A DNA stretch of 64,000 bases, taken from positions 1-64,000 of the forward strand of contig CAZLXW010000002.1 in the NCBI GenBank assembly GCA_964563505.1, written 5' to 3'. Below are positions 34,890-43,859 of the stretch, one piece after another (position 1 is the first letter of the stretch; every line of letters starts with the position of its first letter). Under the pieces are notes generated by a model. That model made no database searches, was not told the origin of the DNA, and saw nothing but the letters and a program-made list of their open reading frames with translations. The stretch comes from UBA1351 sp964563505 (GTDB taxonomy: Bacteria; Bacillota; Clostridia; Lachnospirales; Vallitaleaceae). A program made the position numbers and the translations under genes.

Positions 34890-36071
34890 ATGTTATTTAG
34901 TATTGCATTAATGATGATTATTGGATTTCTACTGAGTGGACTTTTTAATCGAATCAAACTTCCCGGATTACTTGGCATGATTATAACAGGTATTATATTG
35001 GGGCCATATGTACTGGATCTCATCGCCTCTGATCTTCTCAATATTTCAAGAGACTTGCGCGAAATTGCATTAATCGTTATTTTGATACGTGCCGGCTTAT
35101 CTTTGGATCTACGCGACCTAAAAAAAGTCGGACGTCCAGCCATACTTATGTGCTTTGTTCCAGCAACAATCGAGATTCTAACCGTCGTCTTGTTAGCACC
35201 TATTATTTTTAATATTTCCTATATAGAAGCTGCTATTATGGGTTCCGTTTTAGCCGCAGTATCTCCTGCTGTGGTTGTCCCACGAATGATTAAGCTTATA
35301 GAAAGCGGACATGGCAAGGATAAAAGTATACCCCAGCTTATTTTAGCTGGGGCATCTGTTGATGATATTTATGTAATCATTCTATTTACAGCATTTATGG
35401 GAATGTATAAAGGCGCCGCATTCGATAGCAAAAGCTTAATTACTGTACCTATTTCAATTATTCTGGGCCTTGTTATTGGAATACTTGTTGGTCTTTTGCT
35501 CGTCTATATCTTCAAAAAAATTCATATGCGAGATACCGTTAAAGTCTTTATCATTTTAAGTGCATCTTTTTTAATCGTTTCTTTGGAAACTTTTCTTCAA
35601 GACAATCTCCCTTTGTCCGGTCTACTTGGCGTTATGGCTCTCGGCGGAACCATCTTAGAATCCTATGGAGTACTAGCCCGACGTATCATGCATAAATTCT
35701 CAAAAATATGGGTTGGAGCTGAGCTCTTGCTCTTTATTCTCGTTGGTGCCGCTGTTGATATACGTTATTTAGCCTTTGCAGGTATTGGCTCAATAGTTAT
35801 TATATTTATCGCTCTCCTCGGTCGAATCCTTGCTGTTAACATGAGTTTAATTAAAACACCTTTAAATATGAAAGAGCGTCTCTTTTGTTCCATTGCATAT
35901 ATGCCAAAAGCAACCGTTCAAGCAGCAATCGGAGCCATACCACTCACTGCTGGGGTTGCTTCAGGTAACTTGATACTAACCATTGCGGTTTTATCCATTA
36001 TGATCACAGCACCAATTGGCGCCATCGGTATTGATCGATTACATCCTCGCTTACTCAATAAGGTCAATTAA
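34890..36071 (+). CDS. cation/proton antiporter (NhaP/Kef-type)
   Basis: The 393-residue membrane protein has 11-13 hydrophobic segments and belongs to the CPA superfamily: the opening GFLLSGLFNRIKLPGLLGMIITGIILGP, the LIRAGLSLDLRDLKKVG segment and ASVDDIYVIILFTAF near 155 (adjacent Asp residues for ion binding). It likely exchanges Na+ or K+ for protons. There is no regulatory TrkA-N or TrkA-C domain. The start at 34890 follows GGAG. Its last eight bases overlap the end of the convergent EAL-domain gene. Confidence 0.87.
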   Translation: MLFSIALMMIIGFLLSGLFNRIKLPGLLGMIITGIILGPYVLDLIASDLLNISRDLREIALIVILIRAGLSLDLRDLKKVGRPAILMCFVPATIEILTVVLLAPIIFNISYIEAAIMGSVLAAVSPAVVVPRMIKLIESGHGKDKSIPQLILAGASVDDIYVIILFTAFMGMYKGAAFDSKSLITVPISIILGLVIGILVGLLLVYIFKKIHMRDTVKVFIILSASFLIVSLETFLQDNLPLSGLLGVMALGGTILESYGVLARRIMHKFSKIWVGAELLLFILVGAAVDIRYLAFAGIGSIVIIFIALLGRILAVNMSLIKTPLNMKERLFCSIAYMPKATVQAAIGAIPLTAGVASGNLILTIAVLSIMITAPIGAIGIDRLHPRLLNKVN

Positions 36072-37752
36072 TCAGAGGGGTTGGTTTGGAATAATAATAG
36101 CCTTGTATGCAATCGCAATTTAACTTTTTGAGTATTGCAACTTGGTTCTCACTTTCCACACCTTCTGCGACAACATATGAACCAAGTTCTTTTGTTATTA
36201 TAATAATATTTTCCACAAAAATTTTACCTACTGTTGTTTCAATGAGATCGATAATAGACTTATCAATCTTCACTTCGTCAAATGGCAAGTTAATGAGATG
36301 ATTCAATGAAGCATACCCACTCCCAAAATCATCCATAGAAATTTTGAAGCCTAATAATCGAATATATGATATTTTATCAATAATTTGAGCTAAATCATTC
36401 ATAAAAATATCTTCAGTAATCTCTAATGTAATATTATGCGGATCTACATGATAATCTTTCGTCAATCCAATCAGTCGATTATAAAATTCATCCGTATGAA
36501 TAACCAGCGGAGAAATATTTACAGATACACAAATATCTTTATGATATTTTTCTTTTAGCTTCGGATAATCTTGTAGGGCTTTTTCTAGCGACCACAGTGT
36601 AAAGTCAAAAATAAGCTTAGATTGGCTAAACACAGGAATGAATTCTGTCGGCGACACGTATCCCAGTTGCTTAGAAAACCATCTCGCTAATGCTTCAACA
36701 CCAATGACTTCTCCTGTTTTTACCTCGACCTTTTCTTGATAATAAAGTCGAAGTTCATTTTCCGATATTGCTTTTCGCGCATAACTTTTTAATAACTCAC
36801 TACGCTTTAAATTTTCATAAATTGATTCTTCGTAACATAGAATTTCTGCTATGTTTTCTTTTTTTCCAAATTCAATTGTTGCGTTGACTTGTTGAATTAA
36901 TTGTTCGTAACTTTGATCTTTATGTATATCTTGTGTATATCCGATGGCAAATTCAATCTGGTGGTATCGTCCTTCTTCTTCAATGAATAGATCCAAAGCT
37001 TTCTTCAAATCAATGACAAGCGCACGAATCTTATTAATATCACCCTGATGCATCCAAATCCCAAACTTATCACTTGCGATTCGACCATAATAATCTTGAT
37101 TGTGCTTTGCTAAAAAATATTTACCAATTTCTCTTAAAATCCGATCACCAAATTCTGTACCATATACAGAATGAATGGCATTTAAATGACGTACTTCAAT
37201 GACAACTAAACAAGCCCCTTCTTGTGCGTGTGAAATTTCAGGTTCAACATATTCTCTGAACCCATAACGATTGAATATAGCTGTATAATCATCATAATAA
37301 GCATGCCGACGCAAACATTCTTCAAGTTCTTTTCTCTCTGTAATATCATTTGATACCACTAAAATGCGATGGCAACTTCCATCCTCATCAATAATGGGAA
37401 CTTTTTTTGTTGACAACCAAAGCACTTTTCCATCCGAACGCGTTAGAGACTCTTCTTCAATCAATATCGGCTTTTTACTGTAAATCACCTGAAGATCTTT
37501 TTCACGAAAATTTTCGACTTCTTCTTCGGTTGCACTAAAATCACTATCACGCTTTCCTTCCAACTCCTCCACCGTGGCACCATAAGCTTCACTTAGTGCT
37601 TGATTAACCAATTCAAACCGACCGTCTTCATTTTTAATTGAAATAAAAGCCGGAATCAAATTTATGACACTGCGAAGAAAGTCACGTTCCTGAATGTACA
37701 TTTTTATATTTTTTTCTAGTTCTAATGTCTGAGCCTCTGTTTTTTCATTCAT
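36064..37752 (-). CDS. PAS-GGDEF(degenerate)-EAL protein, likely c-di-GMP phosphodiesterase
   Basis: The 562-residue cytoplasmic protein has a PAS domain (about 25-140), a GGDEF-like domain whose active-site motif reads ASDKF at 226-230 and is therefore not expected to make c-di-GMP, and a C-terminal EAL domain with E353-A-L, SVNISP, LEITEDIF, MDDFGSGYASL, VKIDKS and VAEGVES, all residues needed for hydrolysis. It probably lowers c-di-GMP in response to a PAS signal. It has no membrane segment. The start at 37752 follows GGGGTGG. Confidence 0.92.
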   Translation of the reverse strand: MNEKTEAQTLELEKNIKMYIQERDFLRSVINLIPAFISIKNEDGRFELVNQALSEAYGATVEELEGKRDSDFSATEEEVENFREKDLQVIYSKKPILIEEESLTRSDGKVLWLSTKKVPIIDEDGSCHRILVVSNDITERKELEECLRRHAYYDDYTAIFNRYGFREYVEPEISHAQEGACLVVIEVRHLNAIHSVYGTEFGDRILREIGKYFLAKHNQDYYGRIASDKFGIWMHQGDINKIRALVIDLKKALDLFIEEEGRYHQIEFAIGYTQDIHKDQSYEQLIQQVNATIEFGKKENIAEILCYEESIYENLKRSELLKSYARKAISENELRLYYQEKVEVKTGEVIGVEALARWFSKQLGYVSPTEFIPVFSQSKLIFDFTLWSLEKALQDYPKLKEKYHKDICVSVNISPLVIHTDEFYNRLIGLTKDYHVDPHNITLEITEDIFMNDLAQIIDKISYIRLLGFKISMDDFGSGYASLNHLINLPFDEVKIDKSIIDLIETTVGKIFVENIIIITKELGSYVVAEGVESENQVAILKKLNCDCIQGYYYSKPTPLIN

Positions 37753-37860
37753 AAAAAATTCCACCCCAATATTCTTGACGATTTTATCTTATTATTTTTA
37801 ATTGTACCAAATTGCTTGCTCTATGGCTAGCGAACTTTCTTTTTTCTTAACCGCTTTTCA

Positions 37861-37895
37861 AAAAAAACAAAAGCTCCTGCAATTTGCAGGAGCTC
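37861..37895 (-). terminator. terminator of the first sugar-uptake locus
   Basis: A perfect 10-bp stem (37872-37881 and 37885-37894) is followed by TTTGTTTTTTT on the minus strand, 30 bases after the nucleoside-hydrolase-like gene. Confidence 0.88.
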
Positions 37896-37923
37896 ATAAA
37901 AACATTATTCACGACATCGTAAA

Positions 37924-38844
37924 CTAGCCTTTTCCATAATTAATTGCTAATTTGGCATAAAAATCTTCTAGGGTCAACCGTGAATCCAATGTATGATAAA
38001 CGCGTATTGGTCGATTATTCTGCTCATGGATATAATGCATATCCTGAGTAAAAATGGGTGCTGGTTTCCAATCATAATTCATACGCTCTAATTCTTCCAA
38101 TAAAACCGTCACAGTCCCTTGATCACCTAGTCCCCAACTTTCCCCATGGGGCCAGGCTTGATATGATGCCATTTTATTGTTAAATTCAACCATTTGTTCA
38201 AATAAATATTCACCGATTTTACCACATGGTTTAACCCGATATTGAAGTTCCGCTAGCGAAACCGCCACTTGCTTATACACATTAATTGGAACTTGCCATA
38301 ACGACATAGTAGATTTAAAAACAACATTCGCCGCATGAATATCTTGCCATAGATTAAATTCCGGACATCCTACTGGCCATTTTCCACCGCCAATCCATAC
38401 AGCTGTCATTCGCTTACAAATCTCAGGCTCCTCTAAAATTGCACTGGCTAAATCGGTTAAACATCCTTGGAATACCACAAACAGCGGTTGTTCATCTTCA
38501 CGTAACGCTTCCTCAATAATAAATCTTGACCCTTCCGAAGGAATCGCTGTTTCTTCATCAACAAGGGGAGTCGCTGCACCTTTGACTATCCTATGTTTCC
38601 CACTTAAATCCATCAAATTAAGCACTTTTTCTATTTCATCGTAACTTGCTTGGGCAGTATTTCCTTTACCATATTCTTGTGCATTTCCGTCAAAATGACC
38701 TGCAACAATACCTTTAACATCAAACTTTGGTGTCATTAAATGGTGAGCAAGTGCAAATTGATCATCGGCTTCATTTTTACAATCCGTATGTACAATGACG
38801 CGATATTTTTTATTATCCGGTACGCTAAATTCATATTTTTCCAT
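37924..38844 (-). CDS. nucleoside hydrolase-like protein
   Basis: The 306-residue protein resembles the IU-type nucleoside hydrolase fold: VIVHTDCKNEADDQFALAHHL replaces the usual DTDxGxDDAxAL calcium-binding motif, keeping an acidic pair, and VFQGCLTDLASAI and HGESWGLGDQGTV fit later active-site segments. The changed first motif resembles DUF1593 proteins (TDxxxExDDQ), so the substrate may be a glycoside other than a nucleoside. It is the last gene of an ABC-transporter operon, which suggests that it cleaves the imported compound. The start follows AAAGGA. Confidence 0.7.
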   Translation of the reverse strand: MEKYEFSVPDNKKYRVIVHTDCKNEADDQFALAHHLMTPKFDVKGIVAGHFDGNAQEYGKGNTAQASYDEIEKVLNLMDLSGKHRIVKGAATPLVDEETAIPSEGSRFIIEEALREDEQPLFVVFQGCLTDLASAILEEPEICKRMTAVWIGGGKWPVGCPEFNLWQDIHAANVVFKSTMSLWQVPINVYKQVAVSLAELQYRVKPCGKIGEYLFEQMVEFNNKMASYQAWPHGESWGLGDQGTVTVLLEELERMNYDWKPAPIFTQDMHYIHEQNNRPIRVYHTLDSRLTLEDFYAKLAINYGKG

Positions 38845-38876
38845 ATACTATTCCTTTCACTAACTTCTGTCTCAAC

Positions 38877-39770
38877 CTAACCTTTAACGGCCCCTAATGC
38901 AATACCCTTTTGATAATATTTTTGCAAGAATGGGAAGAGCATCAGAATCGGTAATACTGCTACAAATGCTATCGCCATCTGAACTCCAACTGCAGGGACT
39001 CTTGACATTTCTTCTCCTGCATAGGCTGCCATCGGTCCTGATGTCAAAAATTGCAGGTCACGAATCATTGCATTTAACAAGTTTTGAATACTATAAAAAT
39101 CTGTTCGTTTGTTTAAATAATATAAACCATTTGTCCAATCATTCCAGTATGTAATTCCGGTAAAGGTTCCCATAGTCACTAATATGGGCTTACCCAGAGG
39201 CAATACGATAGTCGTGAAAATTCTAAAATGACTTGCTCCGTCAATTTGAGCCGCTTCATAAAGCGTTTCCGGTATATTACTCGCAAAATACGTTCGGATA
39301 ATGATAATTCCAAAGGCATTCAACATAAATGTCGGAATGATCAATGCTTGAATTGTATCTTTTATTTGAAAAATCGTTGTGTAAGAAATATATGTCGGAA
39401 CTAATCCGCCATTAAATAACATAGTAAAAAATACAAAAAACATAATTTGACGTCGGAATGGTAACTTTGATAAGGACAATGGATATGCCATCAATGATGC
39501 TAACGTCAAGTACATCGTTGTTCCTACCACCGAAACAAAAATGGTCACTCCATATGCCCGAATAATCTTCGTACTTGACAAAAAGATAAATTTATATGCC
39601 TCCAAACTAAATTTTTTCGGAAAAAAAGAATATCCATTAACAAGTAATATACTCTCCTCCGTTATTGAAGACATAAACAGTAATAGAAAAGGAAGAATTA
39701 CTGCTATGGTAAATAGAATCAAAACAATATGAGCGATTAACTGAAAGCTAGATACTTTCTTTTTGTACAT
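38877..39770 (-). CDS. sugar ABC transporter permease (LplC/YtcP-like)
   Basis: The 297-residue protein has six membrane segments and the EAA-type loop ETLYEAAQIDGASHFRIFTTIVLPLGKP near residue 180, where it contacts the ATPase. It belongs to the YtcP/LplC group of the carbohydrate CUT1 family. It pairs with the next permease and with the lipoprotein two genes upstream. The start follows AAAGGAGG. No ATPase gene is in this locus. Confidence 0.92.
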   Translation of the reverse strand: MYKKKVSSFQLIAHIVLILFTIAVILPFLLLFMSSITEESILLVNGYSFFPKKFSLEAYKFIFLSSTKIIRAYGVTIFVSVVGTTMYLTLASLMAYPLSLSKLPFRRQIMFFVFFTMLFNGGLVPTYISYTTIFQIKDTIQALIIPTFMLNAFGIIIIRTYFASNIPETLYEAAQIDGASHFRIFTTIVLPLGKPILVTMGTFTGITYWNDWTNGLYYLNKRTDFYSIQNLLNAMIRDLQFLTSGPMAAYAGEEMSRVPAVGVQMAIAFVAVLPILMLFPFLQKYYQKGIALGAVKG

Positions 39771-39785
39771 AATAATTCCTCCTTT

Positions 39786-40682
39786 CTAAAACAATGCGTT
39801 TTCTTTGCTTACTTTTCGAATAATCATATTGGCTGACAATACAAGGATAAATCCAACAATTGATTGATAAAATCCCGCTGCTGAAGCCATCCCTACATTA
39901 CCTAGTTCCATTAGCCCACGATAGACATAGGTATCGACCACATTGGTTGTTGGATACAGTAAACCTGCATTCCTCGGCACTTGATAAAACAAGCCAAAAT
40001 CCGAATAAAAAATCCGACCAACGCTCATAATCAATAAGGTTACAATTGTTGGAACCAAAGATGGAAGTGTAATGTAAATAATTTGTTTAATTTTGTTTGC
40101 TCCATCGATACGTGCTGCTTCGAATAAGGAAGGATCAATTCCATTAATTGCTGCAATATAAATCAAACATCCATACCCAACCGTTTTCCACGTATTGGCT
40201 ATAATAAGAATATATGGCCAATGCTTGGCCTCGTTATACCAAAAAATAGGTTCTTTCCCAAAAAGTGGTAGAATCGAGTTGTTCATTATACCATTTTGCA
40301 TACTTAAAAATCCATAAACAATGTAACCTAGGATAACCATTGACATTAAAAAAGGTAAAAGTATTGCACTTTGATAGACCTTTTTTAAATGTCGTTGTGT
40401 TACATCCGCAATAAAAATTGCTAAGGTGATTCCTAAAACCATATTAATAATGATAAAAGCTGTATTATACAGAAGTGTATTTCTTGTGATTACAAAAGCA
40501 TCCGAAGTTGAAAACAGGAACTCGAAGTTCCTGAATCCAACCCATTCACTGCCAAAGATGCCTTTACTAAAGTCCATTTTCTTAAATGCTATGATTAACC
40601 CGAACATTGGAATATAATTATTAATTATGAAGTACAAGGCACCGGGCAACATCATTATATATAGAGGCAACCATTTTTTCAT
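39786..40682 (-). CDS. sugar ABC transporter permease (LplB-like)
   Basis: The 298-residue protein has six membrane segments and the EAA loop PSLFEAARIDGANKIKQIIYITLPSL near residue 188. The opening LPLYIMMLPGALYFIINNYIPMFGLIIAFKKMDF is typical of LplB, the partner of YtcP/LplC. It forms the membrane channel with the 38877 permease, importing an oligosaccharide or related glycoside; the substrate is unknown. The start follows GAGGAG. Confidence 0.92.
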   Translation of the reverse strand: MKKWLPLYIMMLPGALYFIINNYIPMFGLIIAFKKMDFSKGIFGSEWVGFRNFEFLFSTSDAFVITRNTLLYNTAFIIINMVLGITLAIFIADVTQRHLKKVYQSAILLPFLMSMVILGYIVYGFLSMQNGIMNNSILPLFGKEPIFWYNEAKHWPYILIIANTWKTVGYGCLIYIAAINGIDPSLFEAARIDGANKIKQIIYITLPSLVPTIVTLLIMSVGRIFYSDFGLFYQVPRNAGLLYPTTNVVDTYVYRGLMELGNVGMASAAGFYQSIVGFILVLSANMIIRKVSKENALF

Positions 40683-40698
40683 TTTTATCTCCTCGCAG

Positions 40699-42225
40699 TT
40701 ATTGATTTGACATTAACCATTCATCAAGTTGTCGTTGTTTTTCATCAATGACTTTTTGAAGTCCTGCACTGTAAAGCGCATCATTGAAATCATCTAACAC
40801 ACTATCTACATCAACTGAACCTGTGTTTAATGCCGCGATATATTGATTACGTACATTCGATAAGGCTGTGATTTCATTTGCCACATTTGAAGTATCCGGA
40901 ACAAATCCTAAGCCCATTGACGGAATTGCTTTATCATTTTGTGCTTGTGTGAGCTCCCAAATATCCGTTGGATTCCCTTCCCATACATGGCATAAATATT
41001 GATTTGGTAGTTGCCAGCCAATGTTGAGATTATAAGCTGAAGACGTTGCATCAATGCCTTCCGGATGTCCAATAGTTCCATCGTCATTAAATTCATAGTG
41101 AACACCTTCAATTCCCCAGTTAATAAGGTTCATAAAATCAGCATTTGTATATGCAAAATTCAAAAATTCCATTGCTTTTTCAGGATTTTCTGAGTTATTT
41201 GCAATTCCCCAGTTAAAGAAATTCACACCACTTGACATTAATAATCCCTCTTCAATGTGTGCAATTTCAAGTTCATAACCTGTCACGCGCTCTTCTTGAA
41301 CTAAAAATCCCGGTTTTGTCTGAGAAACATAAGAAAACGCATTTCCTGCTTTGACTAAATTGCTGGCCGATTCAGTTGTTGTTGCCGCATCCGGCATCAC
41401 ATAGCCATCGACATACCATTCTCTAAGCAAACGTGCATATTCAATAAACACTTCATCTTCAAACCAGTTAGTGACCTCTGTCGTTTGCCCAAAGTCTGCT
41501 AATACACCAAAATAATCATATAAATTATCTACCAGTTGAAGTCGGTCAATTGTATCGGGACCAACAAGCATATCCATTCCAGGCTCTCCTGCTTTAATCG
41601 TTGCGTATACTTCCGTCATGTCTGAAAGACTGCTAATTGAATTTACATCAATATTATACTTATCCACTAAATCCTTACGCATAACAACCGCTTTTGGTGA
41701 ACCACTCTCTTTTTGTGCTGGAAAACCATAGAGGAATCCATCAACGGTTCCTACACGTGCAAGATCTTCTCCAAGAACGTCGATAATACCTTGTCCATGT
41801 GATTCAAGTAAATCTGACATATCCACAAGTTGTCCCGCATTCACATAGGTACCGGCTTGTTGGAAGAAAATAGGAAACACATCGAGCGAATCATTTCCTG
41901 ACAACATGAGACGAAGTCGGTCTGCATAATCTCCGAATCCAAGTTGTAAAAGATCAACTTCAATACCAAGCTCTTCACGTGTCAATTCATTAATTGCTTC
42001 TTCCACTAATTCTAAATCTTCTTGTTCGTTAGCAATAAATGCCATTGTCAGCTGATAATAATCTTCACTCATTTCTGACGAACTATTATCGGTTTGACTA
42101 TTGTCTGTTTGATTGCTTTCTGTTTGTGTTCCATCCATTGAATCATTGTTATTACTAGCACATCCCACTGTGCTCACGAGTAAAACTACCACCATAAATA
42201 CGACGCTAAACATTTTCTTTAACAT
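40699..42225 (-). CDS. solute-binding lipoprotein of the LplA/LipO type
   Basis: The 508-residue protein has a lipoprotein signal peptide with the modified cysteine C22 in STVGCAS, then a Ser/Asn/Gln-rich spacer and a family 1 binding-protein fold. It is about 60-100 residues longer than common sugar-binding proteins, as is usual for partners of LplB/YtcP. It would capture the substrate outside the cell for the two permeases that follow. The start follows GAGGTGA. The upstream gap has a promoter and a dyad. Confidence 0.9.
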   Translation of the reverse strand: MLKKMFSVVFMVVVLLVSTVGCASNNNDSMDGTQTESNQTDNSQTDNSSSEMSEDYYQLTMAFIANEQEDLELVEEAINELTREELGIEVDLLQLGFGDYADRLRLMLSGNDSLDVFPIFFQQAGTYVNAGQLVDMSDLLESHGQGIIDVLGEDLARVGTVDGFLYGFPAQKESGSPKAVVMRKDLVDKYNIDVNSISSLSDMTEVYATIKAGEPGMDMLVGPDTIDRLQLVDNLYDYFGVLADFGQTTEVTNWFEDEVFIEYARLLREWYVDGYVMPDAATTTESASNLVKAGNAFSYVSQTKPGFLVQEERVTGYELEIAHIEEGLLMSSGVNFFNWGIANNSENPEKAMEFLNFAYTNADFMNLINWGIEGVHYEFNDDGTIGHPEGIDATSSAYNLNIGWQLPNQYLCHVWEGNPTDIWELTQAQNDKAIPSMGLGFVPDTSNVANEITALSNVRNQYIAALNTGSVDVDSVLDDFNDALYSAGLQKVIDEKQRQLDEWLMSNQ

Positions 42226-42269
42226 ACATTCACCTCATAAATTATATTTTATTAACATGTGACATGTAC

Positions 42270-42304
42270 ATTATAACAACTTAATTTTACTAAACTATAG
42301 TAAA
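42270..42304 (-). promoter_or_regulatory. candidate promoter with operator dyad before the binding-protein gene
   Basis: On the minus strand a TATAAT (42270-42275) is preceded by the inverted repeat TTTACTA-N5-TAGTAAA (42286-42304), which covers the place of the -35 region. No good -35 hexamer is seen, which fits an activator-dependent promoter; YesN-type regulation is an inference. Confidence 0.55.
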
Positions 42305-42328
42305 GTTATGACCTATTTAATGGTAATT

Positions 42329-43852
42329 TTAGTTTTCGCGCATTTGTTTTGGTGTGATTCCGTAGTGTTTTTTAAATACTTTGATAAAATATGAATAATC
42401 TGTATATCCGACAATCGAACCAATTTCCGATAATGGAATATCATGATTGTCAACCAAATCTTTTGCATTTTCCATACGCTTTGATGTTAAATATCTGCTA
42501 AAGCTTTCACCGGTTTCTTCTTTAAACAAGCGGCTTAAGTATGATGAATTGACAAAATACCGGTGTTTAGCTAATCCCTCTAAAGAAATCTCACCTGCAT
42601 AATTCTTGTCAATAAAGACTTTTAAATCATCAATCAAGGATGGATTTATTTCTTTCTTCATCTCAATAACTTCTTTACAAATCACTTCTACTCTTCCCAT
42701 TAAAAATTCTAAAAGCTCTTTTTGAGAAAAGAAAGACGAATAATCGATTTGCCACTGAAGTAATTGGTCTAAATGCCTTGATTGAATTTGTTTAATTTTC
42801 GTATTCATAACATTCATGAGTTCAATACAAAAATCATTAAGCACTGAAAAAGCCGTATTCTCGTGTGTCTTCATTTCACTAAACACACGTTTTATATACT
42901 GTTTAATCCAATCAGAATTACCCTGTGATAAATATTCAAGAAGCAATTTCTTAGTGTTTGCATTCAATAACGATGATGAATAATTGTATTGGACCACTTC
43001 TTTAACATCGTATACCTTTCCTGTTCCTTGGACTAATCGATATTTCAATGCTTCTTCAGCCTCCGAATAAGCTAGCGGAAGCTCAACAAGCGTATTTTTT
43101 ACACAACTGACACCTATGCAAAGATCGATCTCATCATTTCTTTGCATGGATACTATGATTTTTTTTAACTGAATCATTATTTTGCGGCGTTGTTCTTCTT
43201 TATCCAGAAAATCATTTTCCGGTAACGGAAAGATAAGATTCCACTGATTGACCACTTGGTTTGATTTAAAAACAATATTCTGTTTTGTATCAAGAAACAC
43301 CTGATTAATATAGCTTTCTATTTCAACCACTTCAGTATTTAAAAAGATAAGGCCTATAAAAAAATGCTTTAATGATACTACCCGATCTGTCATTTGATCT
43401 TTATATGTTAAGGGATGTTCAATTTTCTTAAGAACGATTTGATTCAAAAAATCTTGTTCCTTTTGCTGTTCTACAAAGGCTTGTTTTTGCATTTCTCGAC
43501 GACATTCTTCTAAGCATTGTATTAGCTCCATTCGTTTTAACGGCTTCAAAAGATACTGTTTCACTTTATATCTTATGGCATCTTGCGCATAATGAAAATC
43601 GGCAAATCCAGTAATAAGAATTGTTCTTACACTCGGATATAATTTCGCCACACGTTTACTTAGTTCAATTCCATCCATTTGAGGCATTCGTATATCTGCC
43701 AAAATGATGTCAATTTTTTCATTTGTTAATATTTCTAGTGCTTTCGCCCCATCTTCCGCTTCAAACAAATCAATATTTTTATCCCATTCATGAATATATT
43801 TAATTGTAACTTTTCTGGCATAATATTCATCATCAACGACAAGCATCTTCAT
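42329..43852 (-). CDS. YesN-type response regulator (receiver plus AraC HTH)
   Basis: The 507-residue protein has an N-terminal receiver (VVDDEYYAR, phospho-accepting Asp in IILADIRMPQMDG, Lys in YLLKPL), a middle helical linker and a C-terminal AraC-type DNA-binding domain (SSYLSRLFKEETGESFSRYLTSKR and GYTDYSYFIKVFKKHYGITPKQ). It is the transcription factor partner of the YesM-type kinase encoded just upstream. The start follows AAAGGAG, which overlaps the end of the kinase gene. Its likely target is the binding-protein promoter 100 bases downstream. Confidence 0.92.
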   Translation of the reverse strand: MKMLVVDDEYYARKVTIKYIHEWDKNIDLFEAEDGAKALEILTNEKIDIILADIRMPQMDGIELSKRVAKLYPSVRTILITGFADFHYAQDAIRYKVKQYLLKPLKRMELIQCLEECRREMQKQAFVEQQKEQDFLNQIVLKKIEHPLTYKDQMTDRVVSLKHFFIGLIFLNTEVVEIESYINQVFLDTKQNIVFKSNQVVNQWNLIFPLPENDFLDKEEQRRKIMIQLKKIIVSMQRNDEIDLCIGVSCVKNTLVELPLAYSEAEEALKYRLVQGTGKVYDVKEVVQYNYSSSLLNANTKKLLLEYLSQGNSDWIKQYIKRVFSEMKTHENTAFSVLNDFCIELMNVMNTKIKQIQSRHLDQLLQWQIDYSSFFSQKELLEFLMGRVEVICKEVIEMKKEINPSLIDDLKVFIDKNYAGEISLEGLAKHRYFVNSSYLSRLFKEETGESFSRYLTSKRMENAKDLVDNHDIPLSEIGSIVGYTDYSYFIKVFKKHYGITPKQMREN

Positions 43853-43859
43853 CTTTTAT

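Noticed and set aside
40908..41111. Open frame inside the binding-lipoprotein gene on the same strand
   Set aside because: It is out of frame within a well-supported gene and lacks a ribosome site.
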